The notes under the pieces were generated by a model. The model was not told the DNA's origin. It saw only the letters and a list, made by a program, of their open reading frames with translations, and made no database searches. 64,000 nt of DNA from UBA1447 sp964627535 (GTDB taxonomy: Bacteria; Bacillota; Clostridia; Oscillospirales; Acutalibacteraceae). Numbering within the stretch: position 1 is the stretch's first letter; the number at the start of each line of letters is the position of its first letter. The stretch lies in the NCBI GenBank assembly GCA_964627535.1, contig CAZVJW010000003.1, positions 62,001-126,000 on the forward strand, written 5' to 3'. A program made the translations under genes and the position numbers. Below, one piece after another: positions 18,092-27,692 of this stretch.

Positions 18092-20608
18092 TTAATTTGT
18101 GTTATTGCCGGTAAAAGCGTTTGTTTGTGTCTTCATCAGGCAAAGGTCCTTAACACAGGTGCGAAGCGCTTGCCCGAATCCGATTGGATCTCTGTAGTAT
18201 GCAATCCTCATAGCAATTATAGTAGAGGGTGCCTGAATAAACCAGAGACCGGAGAGAATGGCATCCGTTCTGCCGTAAACCGCTTGAACCGGACTCATAT
18301 AACCCGTTCCAGTAAAATTAAACGAAAAATCAGAAACGATAAACCCGTTAAAACCCCACTCGTTCCTTAAAAGCTCAACTGTCAGATTTCTGTCTGCTCC
18401 GCACCATTGTGTACCGATCCGGTTAAAGGCAGCCATCATTCCTTCTGCGCCGCCTTCCTTGACGGTAAGTTCAAATGCTTTTAAATATAATTCACGCATA
18501 GCCTGTTCATTTGCCCAAGTGAAAAGCCCGGTTCTGTTCGTTTCCTGGTCATTAACAGCAAAATGTTTAACGGTAACAACAAGATTTTGTGACTGTGCGC
18601 CGCGCACAACTGCGGCACCGATTTTACCGGAAAGAAGCGCATCTTCCGAATAATATTCAAAGTTTCTGCCGCCCCTGGGATTTCTGTGTATATTTACTGC
18701 CGGTGCGTACCAAATATTTGTACCGATGTCCTTTGCTTCTTTTCCGACAGCCTCGCCGAATTCTTCGGCAAGTTTATCGTTCCATGTGCACGCAAGCACG
18801 GTGGCGGCGGGGTAGGCAACGCCTGAATCATTATGTAAAACTCCGTTTTTTCCTTTGACTGCGGCAGGTCCGTCATTGTCAACGGTTTTCGGTACACCGA
18901 GCCGTTTGACGCCCGATGTTTTATAGCCGCAGTTTGCAACCATATTAATCATTTCACCTAAAGTGAACTGATCGAGAAAGGCATCCCAAAGAGATTCGTC
19001 CTGTACGACATCGGCAAGGGTTATAACACCGCTTTCATACTTAGCGCCTGTTAAGGGAGCTTTTCCGGTTTTAGCTGCCTCGGGCAATTTGTCAGCGTCG
19101 CGAACCTCGTCCGGTGCGGAGAAAACAACAGGGGATGCCGGATAGGTGCTCTCGGCATCCGCACGGGAAAAATAGGTAAGTCCGCCGTCAGCGCTGTCGA
19201 AAAGATTTTTAATTTCTGTGCCTGTTACACTGTCGTTTTTGATAACTGTCGTTTTATCTGCGTTATATTCAAAGGTATCAGCGAAATTCCTGACATCGGT
19301 GCCAACCTTTATCTTGTATGTTCCTTTTTCAAGAACCCAGGCCTGCTCGTTTTTATAATCGTATGAAGCCATATCATTTGTATTAAATTTCACGGTAACC
19401 GTTTTTGATTTACCCGGTTCGATAAGATCTGTTTTTGTATATCCGCCTAAAACAATACTGCTTTTTTCAATTCCGCCGGGGGTATACGGTGCTGAATAAT
19501 AAACTTCAACAACATCCTTGCCTGCGGCTGGGCCGGTATTTGTAACCTTAACGGTAACGGTTATGGTATCTTTATCGGCGGAATAATCAACAGTATCCCA
19601 CTTGAAATCGGTATAGGAAAGACCGTATCCGAAAGGATACTGTACTTTTTCCGGCGCGAAAGTTTCAAAATAGCGGTATCCGACATAAATACCCTCCTCA
19701 TACTCCACAAAATTACCCGAGGAAACACCGTTGCGTTTATATTGATAATTTCCGAAATTTTCATTTGAAGGGTGGTCGGAAATCTTATAGCTTATCGTAT
19801 CAGTCAGTTTGCCGGACGGATTGACTTCACCCGTGAGCATTTTTGCAACGGATTCGAATCCAACCTCCCCCGGAATCCAGATAAGGGCAGCGGCTTTAAT
19901 GCTTTTGTAGTTTTCGAGCCAGTTTATTTCCATGATGTTTGCCGTGTTAAACAGAACAATAACATCCTCAAAGGAGGAGGTGACAAGGTTAACCAAAGCC
20001 AGCTCTCCGGATGTCAATTGTAAATCCTTTTCGGAAAAATCGGCGGATTCAATTCCGGCACGGCTGAGCATGATTATCGCTGTATCCGAATAGGATTTGG
20101 CATTTGCCATAATTGTGCCGGTTAGTTTTTTAACAGGCATTTCCGGCACAACGGTACCTAAAAACAGATATTTGAGTGCATTGTCAGCTATGGTATTATT
20201 AATAGTCGGAACAGACCGTGGCTGAAACCAATTTTTATAAATGTTTTTCAGTTCGGAGTTGTATTTGATACCTGCCATATCAAGCGACTCATAAAAATCG
20301 ACCGGGTTCAGGGCGGTAACGGCACCAGAACCGGTGCCGCCGATAAACGGGCTGACCGAGCCGGTGCCGAACACATTAACCTTCCTGTTTTCCAGAGGAA
20401 GCACCGAGTCATTGTTTTTCAGCAAAACGATGCCTTCTGCCTCAATTTTTTTCGCAACCGGCATTGATATCGCCAGGACGGAATCTGAAATACTGCCGCT
20501 GTAGGCAAAGGCGGTTATTCCGGTTGGAATGATAATCGCAACAATCAGAATAAAAATGATAAATGACTGTGAACCCTTTTTTATGCGTTTATTTGACATT
20601 GTTTTCAC
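18092..20608 (-). CDS. Secreted GH3 beta-glucosidase with permuted domain order
   Basis: 838 residues with an N-terminal signal anchor. The order is reversed relative to most GH3 enzymes: the alpha/beta-sandwich C-terminal-type domain comes first (GIVLLKNNDSVLPLENRKV near residue 50), then a fibronectin III-like domain (DVVEVYYSAPYTPGG), and the TIM-barrel catalytic domain last (VDNDGPAAVKG, RNPRGGRNFEYYSEDALLSGK, VKHFAVNDQETNR). The nucleophile aspartate is in GFIVSDF near residue 767. This reversed layout is known from rumen and clostridial beta-glucosidases. It probably hydrolyses beta-glucosides outside the cell, supplying sugars to the neighbouring GPH transporters. Confidence 0.9.
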   Translation of the reverse strand: MKTMSNKRIKKGSQSFIIFILIVAIIIPTGITAFAYSGSISDSVLAISMPVAKKIEAEGIVLLKNNDSVLPLENRKVNVFGTGSVSPFIGGTGSGAVTALNPVDFYESLDMAGIKYNSELKNIYKNWFQPRSVPTINNTIADNALKYLFLGTVVPEMPVKKLTGTIMANAKSYSDTAIIMLSRAGIESADFSEKDLQLTSGELALVNLVTSSFEDVIVLFNTANIMEINWLENYKSIKAAALIWIPGEVGFESVAKMLTGEVNPSGKLTDTISYKISDHPSNENFGNYQYKRNGVSSGNFVEYEEGIYVGYRYFETFAPEKVQYPFGYGLSYTDFKWDTVDYSADKDTITVTVKVTNTGPAAGKDVVEVYYSAPYTPGGIEKSSIVLGGYTKTDLIEPGKSKTVTVKFNTNDMASYDYKNEQAWVLEKGTYKIKVGTDVRNFADTFEYNADKTTVIKNDSVTGTEIKNLFDSADGGLTYFSRADAESTYPASPVVFSAPDEVRDADKLPEAAKTGKAPLTGAKYESGVITLADVVQDESLWDAFLDQFTLGEMINMVANCGYKTSGVKRLGVPKTVDNDGPAAVKGKNGVLHNDSGVAYPAATVLACTWNDKLAEEFGEAVGKEAKDIGTNIWYAPAVNIHRNPRGGRNFEYYSEDALLSGKIGAAVVRGAQSQNLVVTVKHFAVNDQETNRTGLFTWANEQAMRELYLKAFELTVKEGGAEGMMAAFNRIGTQWCGADRNLTVELLRNEWGFNGFIVSDFSFNFTGTGYMSPVQAVYGRTDAILSGLWFIQAPSTIIAMRIAYYRDPIGFGQALRTCVKDLCLMKTQTNAFTGNNTN

Positions 20609-20639
20609 TTCCCGTATAAATTAAGGATTGGTTAAGCCA

Positions 20640-20667
20640 ATTATATCAAAATTTTGAAATTACGCAA
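20640..20667 (-). promoter_or_regulatory. Promoter of the GH3 operon
   Basis: Minus strand TTGCGT (20667-20662), 16-bp spacer, TATAAT (20645-20640). Just downstream is an imperfect TTGGTTAAGCCAA palindrome (20629-20641) that could be an operator. Confidence 0.5.
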
Positions 20668-20691
20668 CCATAAATCACATTTACATGTAAT

Positions 20692-20735
20692 AGGGCGGAG
20701 GATTGACACAGAACAGTGCCGTCAATCCCCGCCCT
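20692..20735 (-). terminator. Hairpin after the 20755 transporter
   Basis: Arms AGGGCGG(A)GGATTGAC and GTCAATCC(C)CGCCCT form a strong 15-bp stem with a bulge. The T-tract is weak on the minus strand. Confidence 0.6.
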
Positions 20736-20754
20736 TAAAATACAATGAATGAAA

Positions 20755-22362
20755 TTATTGATCCGATGAATGGAATTTTTTATCCAAACTTTTATTTTGC
20801 ACATATTCGCCGTTTAGTTCGGCCTTTGCAATGCGCGCGATTTCTTCCTTGTCATCACCGGCGGCTGAGACTCTCTGTACCATTTTTTTGCGCCGTTCTA
20901 CCAGGTCGGCATACATTCTGTCACGCTTCGGGCCGGTTAACGGATAAAAGAACTTTGGTATTATACCGAGAGAACCGGTAATGATAGGAATACCCGTCCC
21001 CATGGCAAACATCCAGTACTTTGTGGAAAGCTTTTGGGTGCCGATGGTTTTCCCTTGAATATAACCGATTTTTGCCATGATAATATTTTGAACCACATTC
21101 ATGCCGATACCCTGCAATTTACCGACAAGGCCCTTAGCAACGCCGGTCATGGCTTCCATTCGATAACCGTTTTTCCATTCACAGTAGTCCATCGACTCAT
21201 TGTTAAGTTCCGGCCCGATAACACGGCGCAGGCCATATACCCACATTTCAATAAATTCCTCCATCATAAAGGTCGGAATCATCACCTTTAACTTCATGAA
21301 GTTCTTATTCACAGAGCCGATGCCAAAGACGGCAAGCCAGCACAAGTCGGTATAAATATTTTCTCCGATCCAAAGAAACTTTGTGGAGAACCGTTTTCTT
21401 AACGGTTTAATCAACGCGTAGCTTATAGTGCTGACAGGTGAGGCTGGAATGCCGACGATTGTTTGCAAAGTCGCCATGCCCAACACATCAATATAGTAAT
21501 TCGAGCGCCCCATACCGACACCGAATCCGCCCAGGAATTCGGAGAGGGTAATAATCAGAACAGGGATATTGGTGACAATGGCTTTGAACCCCTGCATAAT
21601 GCTCGGTTTATGGATGGATTGCTGCACTCTTTCCCTTGTAACAATAAAGAAGAAAAGAGAGCCGGCGCAGGAAATAACAGCACAGGTAAGTCCCATACCC
21701 ACAAAAAGGTCGCGCAGCTTCCATTTAATGATATGGTGGTTGATCAGGTCGATGAAAATACCCATCGAAAGTTCCGGAATTTTATCTCCCATCCAGCCGG
21801 ACCAGAAATTCGCCATCGTTATCAGCCTTGTGCGGTCTAAGGGATGCGGTGTAATGGTGTTCAATAAACCATGTGCCGCGATGCCGGTGAAGGTGCTGGC
21901 AGTTTCGCCGACAACGCCCAGGGCAAAATAATAGATAAGTTTTGGCAGATAATCCACCGCAGTGTCGGGAAAGAAAAAAGGCATAAACCAATAGAGAGAA
22001 CCTATCAAGGTAAGCGGTGCCGATAAAAATACGAGATACGGTTTGAACTTGCCCCAACGTGTGCGGGTTTTGTCAACAATGGCGCCGATAAACATGTCAT
22101 TGATGACATCCCAAATGCCGGTAAAAATTTGTACTTTCGCCGCTATCATAAAATCAATTTTGACAACATCCCAGATAAACCGGTTTTGGTATTGCCCGAT
22201 ATTAAACTTATTGGAAAATTCATTTAAAACATAACCCAAGGTTTCTTTAGTGCCGACATAACGCCTGTCTTGATGCACATACTTCAGCGCTTCCTCTTCG
22301 GCTAACCTTTCCGCTTCTCTTTCTTCATTCAACAGCTTTTCATATTCAGCTCTTTCGTCCAA
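20755..22362 (-). CDS. GPH-type MFS transporter (intact member of second pair)
   Basis: 535 residues. The N-terminal tail is charged (ERAEYEKLLNEEREAERLAE), then RYVGTKETLGYV, the VDKTRTRWGKFKPYL motif near residue 107 and the MDYCEWKNGYRMEA motif near residue 392. The C-terminal tail is long and charged. TTG at 22362 is the start, with GAGGAGG eight to nine bases upstream; the neighbouring paralogue uses the same TTG-GAC-GAA start, which supports it. It probably imports glycosides or oligosaccharides through a cation gradient. The adjacent copy at 22528-24110 is closely related but frameshifted. Confidence 0.85.
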   Translation of the reverse strand: MDERAEYEKLLNEEREAERLAEEEALKYVHQDRRYVGTKETLGYVLNEFSNKFNIGQYQNRFIWDVVKIDFMIAAKVQIFTGIWDVINDMFIGAIVDKTRTRWGKFKPYLVFLSAPLTLIGSLYWFMPFFFPDTAVDYLPKLIYYFALGVVGETASTFTGIAAHGLLNTITPHPLDRTRLITMANFWSGWMGDKIPELSMGIFIDLINHHIIKWKLRDLFVGMGLTCAVISCAGSLFFFIVTRERVQQSIHKPSIMQGFKAIVTNIPVLIITLSEFLGGFGVGMGRSNYYIDVLGMATLQTIVGIPASPVSTISYALIKPLRKRFSTKFLWIGENIYTDLCWLAVFGIGSVNKNFMKLKVMIPTFMMEEFIEMWVYGLRRVIGPELNNESMDYCEWKNGYRMEAMTGVAKGLVGKLQGIGMNVVQNIIMAKIGYIQGKTIGTQKLSTKYWMFAMGTGIPIITGSLGIIPKFFYPLTGPKRDRMYADLVERRKKMVQRVSAAGDDKEEIARIAKAELNGEYVQNKSLDKKFHSSDQ

Positions 22363-22475
22363 GCAGGTTTCCTCCTCAAAAATTTTTCATTGAATGGGGA
22401 TGCAAGAACATTAAATGAATTGTACAATGAAATCTGTTTGTAAGCAAGAAAAAATTAAACAGCTGTGTATACTCA

Positions 22476-22507
22476 CAAAAAAACGAGACGGTTTTTGACC
22501 GTCCCGT
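22476..22507 (-). terminator. Intrinsic terminator after the frameshifted transporter
   Basis: Minus strand stem ACGGGACGGT / ACCGTCTCGT followed by seven T residues. Confidence 0.85.
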
Positions 22508-22527
22508 ACATATATGTTCCGGCAATA

Positions 22528-24110
22528 TTACTTCATTTCCTTGTTCTTTACATATTCACCCTTCAGTTCGGCCTTTGCAATGCGCGCGAGCTCTTCCTTG
22601 TCATCGCCTGCGGCTGTGACCCTCTGAGACATTTTTTGGCGTCTTTCCACCAGGTCGGCATACATCCTGTCACGCTTTGCGCCGGTGAGCGGATAAAAGA
22701 ATTTGGGTATAATCCCGAGAGAACTGGTTATAATGGGTATCCCTGTGCCCATGGCAAACAGCCAGTACTTTGTGGAAATCTTTTGCGTGCCGATGGTTTT
22801 CCCTGTATGTAACCGATTTTTGCCATGATGATGTTTTGTACCACATTCATGCCGATACCCTGTAATTTATTGACAAGGCCTCTCGCAACGCTTGTCATGG
22901 CCTCCATCCGGTAGCCGTTTTTCCATTCGCAGTAGTCCATCGCCTCGTTGTTCAGTTCCGGGCCGAGGACATGCCGCAGGCCGTAAACCCACATTTCAAT
23001 AAATTCCTCCAGCATAAAGGTCGGAATCATCACCTTGAGTTTCATGAAGTTTTTATTGATAGAACCGATGCCAAAGACGGCGAGCCAGCAGATGTCGGTA
23101 TAAATATTCTCTCCGATCCAAAGAAACTTTGTGGAAAACCGTTTTCTCAGCGGCTTAATCAATGCGTAGCTGATATTGCTTACAGGCGAGGCGGGGATGC
23201 CGACAATGGTTTCCAAGGTTGCCATGCCCAACACATCAATATAATAATTTTGGCGTCCGGTGCCGACACCGAAACCGCCAAGGAAACTGGATAGTGTAAG
23301 AATCAGAACGGGAATATTGGTAAAGATTGCTTTGAAACCCTGCTTGATGCTCGGTTTGTCGAGGGTTTGATGTACTCTTTCCCGAGTAGTTAAGAAAAAG
23401 AACAGAGAACCGGCGCAGGAGACAAGAGCGCAGGCAAGCCCCATGCCCACAAAAAGGTCGCGCAGTTTCCATTTGAGAATATTATGGTTGATCAGGTCGA
23501 TTAATGGACCCATAATCAGTTCCGGCAGTTTTTCACCCATCCAGCCGGACCAGAAATTGGCCATGGTTATCAGCCTTGTGCGGTCCAAAGGATGCGGGGT
23601 GATGGTGTTCAGCAACCCTCCGGCCGCGATACTGGTGAAGGTGCCGGCGGTTTCGCCGACAATACCCAGGGTAAAATAATAAATCAGTTTCGGCACATAA
23701 TCCACCGCCGTATCGGGAAACAAAAACGGCATCAGCCAGACGAGAGACCCTAACATGGTAAGCGGCGCCGATAAAAAAACGAGGTACGGCTTGAACTTGC
23801 CCCAGCGCGTGCGGGTTTTGTCTACGACAGCGCCGATAAAAATATCATTAAAGACATCCCATAAGCCGGTAAAAATACCCACTTTTGCCGATATCATAAA
23901 ATCAATTTTAACGACATCCCAGATATACCGGTTGTAGAATTTGCCGATATTAAAGCTGTTAGAGAAGTCGTTCGCAACATAGGCGACGGTTTCCTTTGTG
24001 CCGACATATCGTCTGTCTTGATGCACATATTTCAGCGCTTGTTCTTCGGCAGCCATTTGCGCTGCCCGCTCTTCGTTCACCATTTCTGCATATTTTTCTT
24101 TTTCGTCCAA
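22528..24110 (-). pseudogene. GPH-type MFS transporter disrupted by a 1-bp frameshift
   Basis: The frame from TTG 24110 follows the 20755 paralogue closely up to MAKIGYIQGK, then runs into unrelated residues and stops at 22728. The correct continuation (GTGIPIITSSLGIIPKFFYPLTG, to 22528) is in another frame. Comparing the paralogues, the sequence near 22801-22808 (CCCTGTATGTAACC) lacks one base relative to CCCTTGAATATAACC in the intact copy. Without this the protein would be about 527 residues. Either a recent pseudogene losing the last membrane segment, or a sequencing error; the rest of the gene is well conserved and keeps the VDKTRTRWGKFKPYL and MDYCEWKNGYR motifs. Confidence 0.85.
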
Positions 24111-24467
24111 ACTTAGATACCCCCTATAAAGTTTTGCTGGTAAGGGAACATAAATAATTCAAGTCAAATTATATCAAATATAAATCAATAGTTCAATAAA
24201 ATTATATATGATGCCATGCCGCATCAAATATCATGAGAAAAGAATTGATTTTATCAAGGATTTATACTATTATGAAGATGGTGGATATAATCGGTGCTTA
24301 ACAGCAGCTTTATATGTTATCGTGATTTGTTTGAATATTACAAACCGTGTCAGCGGGATGCTTGACATATTATAGATGCTGACAGTTTTATATTACGAAA
24401 GGTTTACTTGAAAATATAATTTCTTTCAATTTTCACTTAAGAATTAGCAAATAACATAACAGAAAGT
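24111..24467. other. Divergent intergenic region, no gene seen
   Basis: 357 bp of AT-rich DNA between a minus-strand transporter and a plus-strand cohesin-like gene. A candidate plus-strand promoter is TTGATT (24245-24250) with a 17-bp spacer to TATTAT (24268-24273); TTGACA also occurs at 24362-24367 but without a well-placed -10 box. Confidence 0.5.
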
Positions 24468-25322
24468 ATGAATATAAAGATGAAAATTATTGCGTTTAAA
24501 ACAGCTGCGCTTTTATCGGTTTTTTTTATAATAATAGGGTTAGCCTCTTTGCCGGCATATGCAGCCGCCGGGGATATTACCTTGACTGTAAACAGCGCAA
24601 CCGCAGCTGCCGGTGCGGATGTGCTGATTTCGGTGAATATCCCGGAAAATTCCGGCGTGGTATGCGGAGATCTTCTTTTAAAATTCAACAACACAAAATT
24701 AACGGTTAAAAGCGCGGTTAAGGGAGTCGCTGCACAGGGATTGTGCTCAATAAATCCGAATTACATACCGGACGGCAGCGGTATTTCCACAATAAAAGAA
24801 GCCTTTGCAACCCTTGACCCAATAACACTCGGCGGTTCAATGATGGATATCACATTTACGGTTCTACCCGGCTGGACAGGGTCAACAACGTTAGCTTTAA
24901 CAGCAGACGGCTTTTATATTACTGTTGATAATATAGACATTCCTATTACTGCAAATGTCATAAACGGCAGTATTTATGTGCTTCCCAAAGACAATTTTGT
25001 CAGAATTAAAAACGGAAATATGGCTTTGGATGATACTTACGGTAAAAAAATAGGGATTTTTAATTTTTACAGAAATGTCTCTTTGAAACTCGATTATGAC
25101 TATTCTATTGACAGCGGTGAAATAGCAAAAGTTGAATGGCTGTCCGATAATTCGGCGGTTGATATCAACAAAGTGAACGGTTTTATCACAAACAAAGGTA
25201 CCGGCGCGAGATCGTCAAAAATAACTTTAAATTTGACGTTAAAAAACGGCATGGTATTATCCGATACGGTTAAGGTGTATTTCTATAAATTCGATTGGCA
25301 AATAAAAAACCTGAAAAAATAG
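24468..25322 (+). CDS. Secreted cohesin-like protein with shared C-terminal domain
   Basis: 284 residues: signal peptide (ending near AYAAAG), a cohesin-like beta-sandwich over residues ~35-175 (LTVNSATAAAGADVLISVNI, SMMDITFTVL), then a ~105-residue C-terminal domain ending YFYKFDWQIKNLKK. The C-terminal domain is homologous to the end of the LRR protein at 9959. Bases 24657-24974 are identical to 25668-25985 in the next gene, pointing to recent duplication or gene conversion. No dockerin-containing partner is in the window. Likely a surface or extracellular binding module; cohesin assignment is by pattern and not certain. Confidence 0.75.
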   Translation: MNIKMKIIAFKTAALLSVFFIIIGLASLPAYAAAGDITLTVNSATAAAGADVLISVNIPENSGVVCGDLLLKFNNTKLTVKSAVKGVAAQGLCSINPNYIPDGSGISTIKEAFATLDPITLGGSMMDITFTVLPGWTGSTTLALTADGFYITVDNIDIPITANVINGSIYVLPKDNFVRIKNGNMALDDTYGKKIGIFNFYRNVSLKLDYDYSIDSGEIAKVEWLSDNSAVDINKVNGFITNKGTGARSSKITLNLTLKNGMVLSDTVKVYFYKFDWQIKNLKK

Positions 25323-25481
25323 AATAAAAAAACTATATAATAATAACTTTTTCAACTATTAAATGTTTCAAGTATGGTTTTTAAGATAAAGTCTTCCGCA
25401 AACGGAATGAATTCATATAAACTTAATCTATTCGAATTCGAAATTACAATTTATGCAAATAAATAATAAAGAGGTATATTT

Positions 25482-26687
25482 ATGAAAACGAAAATCTTTT
25501 CAAAGAAAGCGGCATCACTTTTAGCATTTATTCTGACGGCTGCAATCATCATCCCGCTGCCGATATTTGCAAACGCGGCCGCCTCCGTTGCGTTGACTGT
25601 AACCAGTGCAACCGCAGCTGCCGGTGCGGATGTAGTCATATCGGTTAATATTCCGGAAAATTCCGGAGTGGTATGCGGAGATCTTCTTTTAAAATTCAAC
25701 AACACAAAATTAACGGTTAAAAGCGCGGTTAAGGGAGTCGCTGCACAGGGATTGTGCTCAATAAATCCGAATTACATACCGGACGGCAGCGGTATTTCCA
25801 CAATAAAAGAAGCCTTTGCAACCCTTGACCCAATAACACTCGGCGGTTCAATGATGGATATCACATTTACGGTTCTACCCGGCTGGACAGGGTCAACAAC
25901 GTTAGCTTTAACAGCAGACGGCTTTTATATTACTGTTGATAATATAGACATTCCTATTACTGCAAATGTCATAAACGGCAGTATTACAGTGCCTTCATCA
26001 GGAACTACCGAAACAACACGGCAGACAACAACGCAGCAAACAACCACACAACCGGCAGGGACAACCAAACCGGGAGAAACAACCGCACAGGCAGGGACAA
26101 CCAAACCGGGCGATACAACCGCGGCAACCGTTCCGGCGGCAACAACCGCCGCACCGGTAAAAGTTGACTTAATGGAAATGTTGGAAGCTGCTGAAAAAGT
26201 CGGGATAACCGGATGGGGCGGAGACTTTGTAAACCTTACCCCCGTGCAAAAGGATACGGTTAAAGATAGTTTAGAGGATAGCGGGAAAACGGTTGAGGTT
26301 AAGGACGACGGTTTTTATTATGTAGAAACAACCGCAGCAACAACTGCCGCACCGGTAAGAGTTCCGTCAGAGGAAGTATCGGCGGCTGTTGAAAAGGCCG
26401 GAATAACCGGATGGAACGGAGAAATAGCAAACCTGACACCCGAACAGAAGGATACTGTCAAAGAGAATTTAGAGGATAACGGGAAAACGGTTGAGGTTAA
26501 GGATGATGGTTTTTATTATGTTGAAACAACTGCGGAAACAGCCGCTGAAACAACAGCTTCCGCTTCCGCAACTGAACAGGAAAAGAACGACAGTTCTTCA
26601 CACAAAACAAGTATAATAATTGTTTCAGTTGTTTTCCTGGTTCTTGCAGCGGCGGTTATCTTTTTCGTTATTAAAAAAAGAAAGTAG
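25482..26687 (+). CDS. Membrane-anchored cohesin-like protein with Thr-rich linker and tandem repeats
   Basis: 401 residues: signal peptide, cohesin-like domain (almost identical to the upstream protein), a Thr/Gln/Pro-rich linker (~170-225), two ~45-residue repeats with the pattern EKxGITGWxGxxxNLTPxQKDTVK...KTVEVKDDGFYYVE (about 230-285 and 295-350), a second Thr-rich segment, and a C-terminal membrane helix followed by KKRK. There is no LPXTG, so anchoring is by the membrane helix. The layout (binding domain, stalk, anchor) suggests a surface receptor that holds partner proteins. ATG follows an AAAGAGG site. Confidence 0.8.
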   Translation: MKTKIFSKKAASLLAFILTAAIIIPLPIFANAAASVALTVTSATAAAGADVVISVNIPENSGVVCGDLLLKFNNTKLTVKSAVKGVAAQGLCSINPNYIPDGSGISTIKEAFATLDPITLGGSMMDITFTVLPGWTGSTTLALTADGFYITVDNIDIPITANVINGSITVPSSGTTETTRQTTTQQTTTQPAGTTKPGETTAQAGTTKPGDTTAATVPAATTAAPVKVDLMEMLEAAEKVGITGWGGDFVNLTPVQKDTVKDSLEDSGKTVEVKDDGFYYVETTAATTAAPVRVPSEEVSAAVEKAGITGWNGEIANLTPEQKDTVKENLEDNGKTVEVKDDGFYYVETTAETAAETTASASATEQEKNDSSSHKTSIIIVSVVFLVLAAAVIFFVIKKRK

Positions 26688-26781
26688 TTTGCATAAATGT
26701 TGTTCCAACGCGATAGATATGCCGATCATTTGCCAGTGATCAGAACACATTTGTCAGCTTCTAAAAAGATTGATGAAAATC

Positions 26782-26818
26782 GCAACTTTGTTTTATTCAA
26801 TAAAATAAAGTTGCTTTT
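26782..26818 (+). terminator. Intrinsic terminator after the anchored cohesin-like gene
   Basis: Stem GCAACTTTGTTTTATT / AATAAAATAAAGTTGC followed by TTTTC. The rest of the 26688-27043 gap holds an A2 repeat and no gene. Confidence 0.7.
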
Positions 26819-26886
26819 CAATATGGCATATCTTTTTATAATTCATTTATGGTGATTGGGAATTGTTTTATCAATGGAACTAACTT

Positions 26887-27023
26887 ATACGAATCCCTCT
26901 TTAAAACAAAACTAAAAAATTCAGCACAAAAACCCATAATACTATTCTGCATTAAAATGGAGAATAGTATAAATCAAAGGTTTTTGCTTGATTTCATGGA
27001 GGTTTTATAATCGGGATTAGTAT
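26887..27023. repeat. Inverted-repeat element, subtype A2 with nested mini-palindrome, copy 5
   Basis: 137 bp; the left end reads ATACGAATCCC (one mismatch) and the right GGGATTAGTAT. It is inverted relative to copies 3 and 4. At its apex it carries a 32-bp palindrome (26939-26970) with ends ATACTATTCT and AGAATAGTAT. The right end is about 20 bases before the lysE-like start codon. Confidence 0.85.
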
Positions 27024-27043
27024 TACTGAAAGAGAATATTTTT

Positions 27044-27676
27044 ATGGCCGTGCTTTTTTTATCCGCTTTTATTGTCGGTTTGTCCGGTTCTATGATGCCG
27101 GGCTCCCTTTTGACATACACAATTCGCAAAGCTCTTTCCGCAGGACAGCGCGCCGGTTTTATTATCACCGCGGGGCATGCTGTTTTGGAATTTGTTCTTG
27201 TCATTGTTATATTTTTAGGATTTGACGCGGTGCTTCAATCAAATATCGCGCAGATAAGCATAGGTATTGTCGGCGGAGTTCTTTTAGGTGTTATGGGCAT
27301 TATGATGGTCCGGAATTCAGCAAAGAATAACGTGCCCGTAAAAACAGACCCGGAAAAACCAGAATCCGGGAACATGCTGTTTTCGGGCATTGTAATATCG
27401 GCGGCAAACCCTTATTTTCTTTTATGGTGGGCGGTGGTCGGCCTCGGGTTCATCATGAAGTCTTTCGAATCATTCGGTTATGCCGGGGTGGCTGTTTATT
27501 ATTTCGGCCACATTGCCGCCGATTTTGCATGGTACGGGCTGATTTCTGTCGTAGTGGGCAGGACAAGGAAGTTTATTAAAGAGACTCCTTACCGGATTAT
27601 TATCGCTGTGCTTGGCTGCATCATTATATTTTTCGGTATTAGATTCATCTATGGAGCGGTTATAAAATTAATTTAA
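27044..27676 (+). CDS. LysE/RhtB-type amino-acid exporter
   Basis: 210 residues, about six membrane segments. The N-terminus SAFIVGLSGSMMPGSLLTYTI corresponds to the GxxPGP-like first helix motif of the LysE family, followed by AGHAVLEFVLV and the NPYFLLWWAVVGLGF segment. The family exports amino acids or related metabolites. The leader contains the end of a repeat element, so its expression signals may come from that element. The ribosome site (AAAGAG) is modest. It is 16 bp before the nucleoside hydrolase gene, so the two are probably cotranscribed. Confidence 0.85.
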   Translation: MAVLFLSAFIVGLSGSMMPGSLLTYTIRKALSAGQRAGFIITAGHAVLEFVLVIVIFLGFDAVLQSNIAQISIGIVGGVLLGVMGIMMVRNSAKNNVPVKTDPEKPESGNMLFSGIVISAANPYFLLWWAVVGLGFIMKSFESFGYAGVAVYYFGHIAADFAWYGLISVVVGRTRKFIKETPYRIIIAVLGCIIIFFGIRFIYGAVIKLI

Positions 27677-27692
27677 ACTCGGGAGTTTTATT

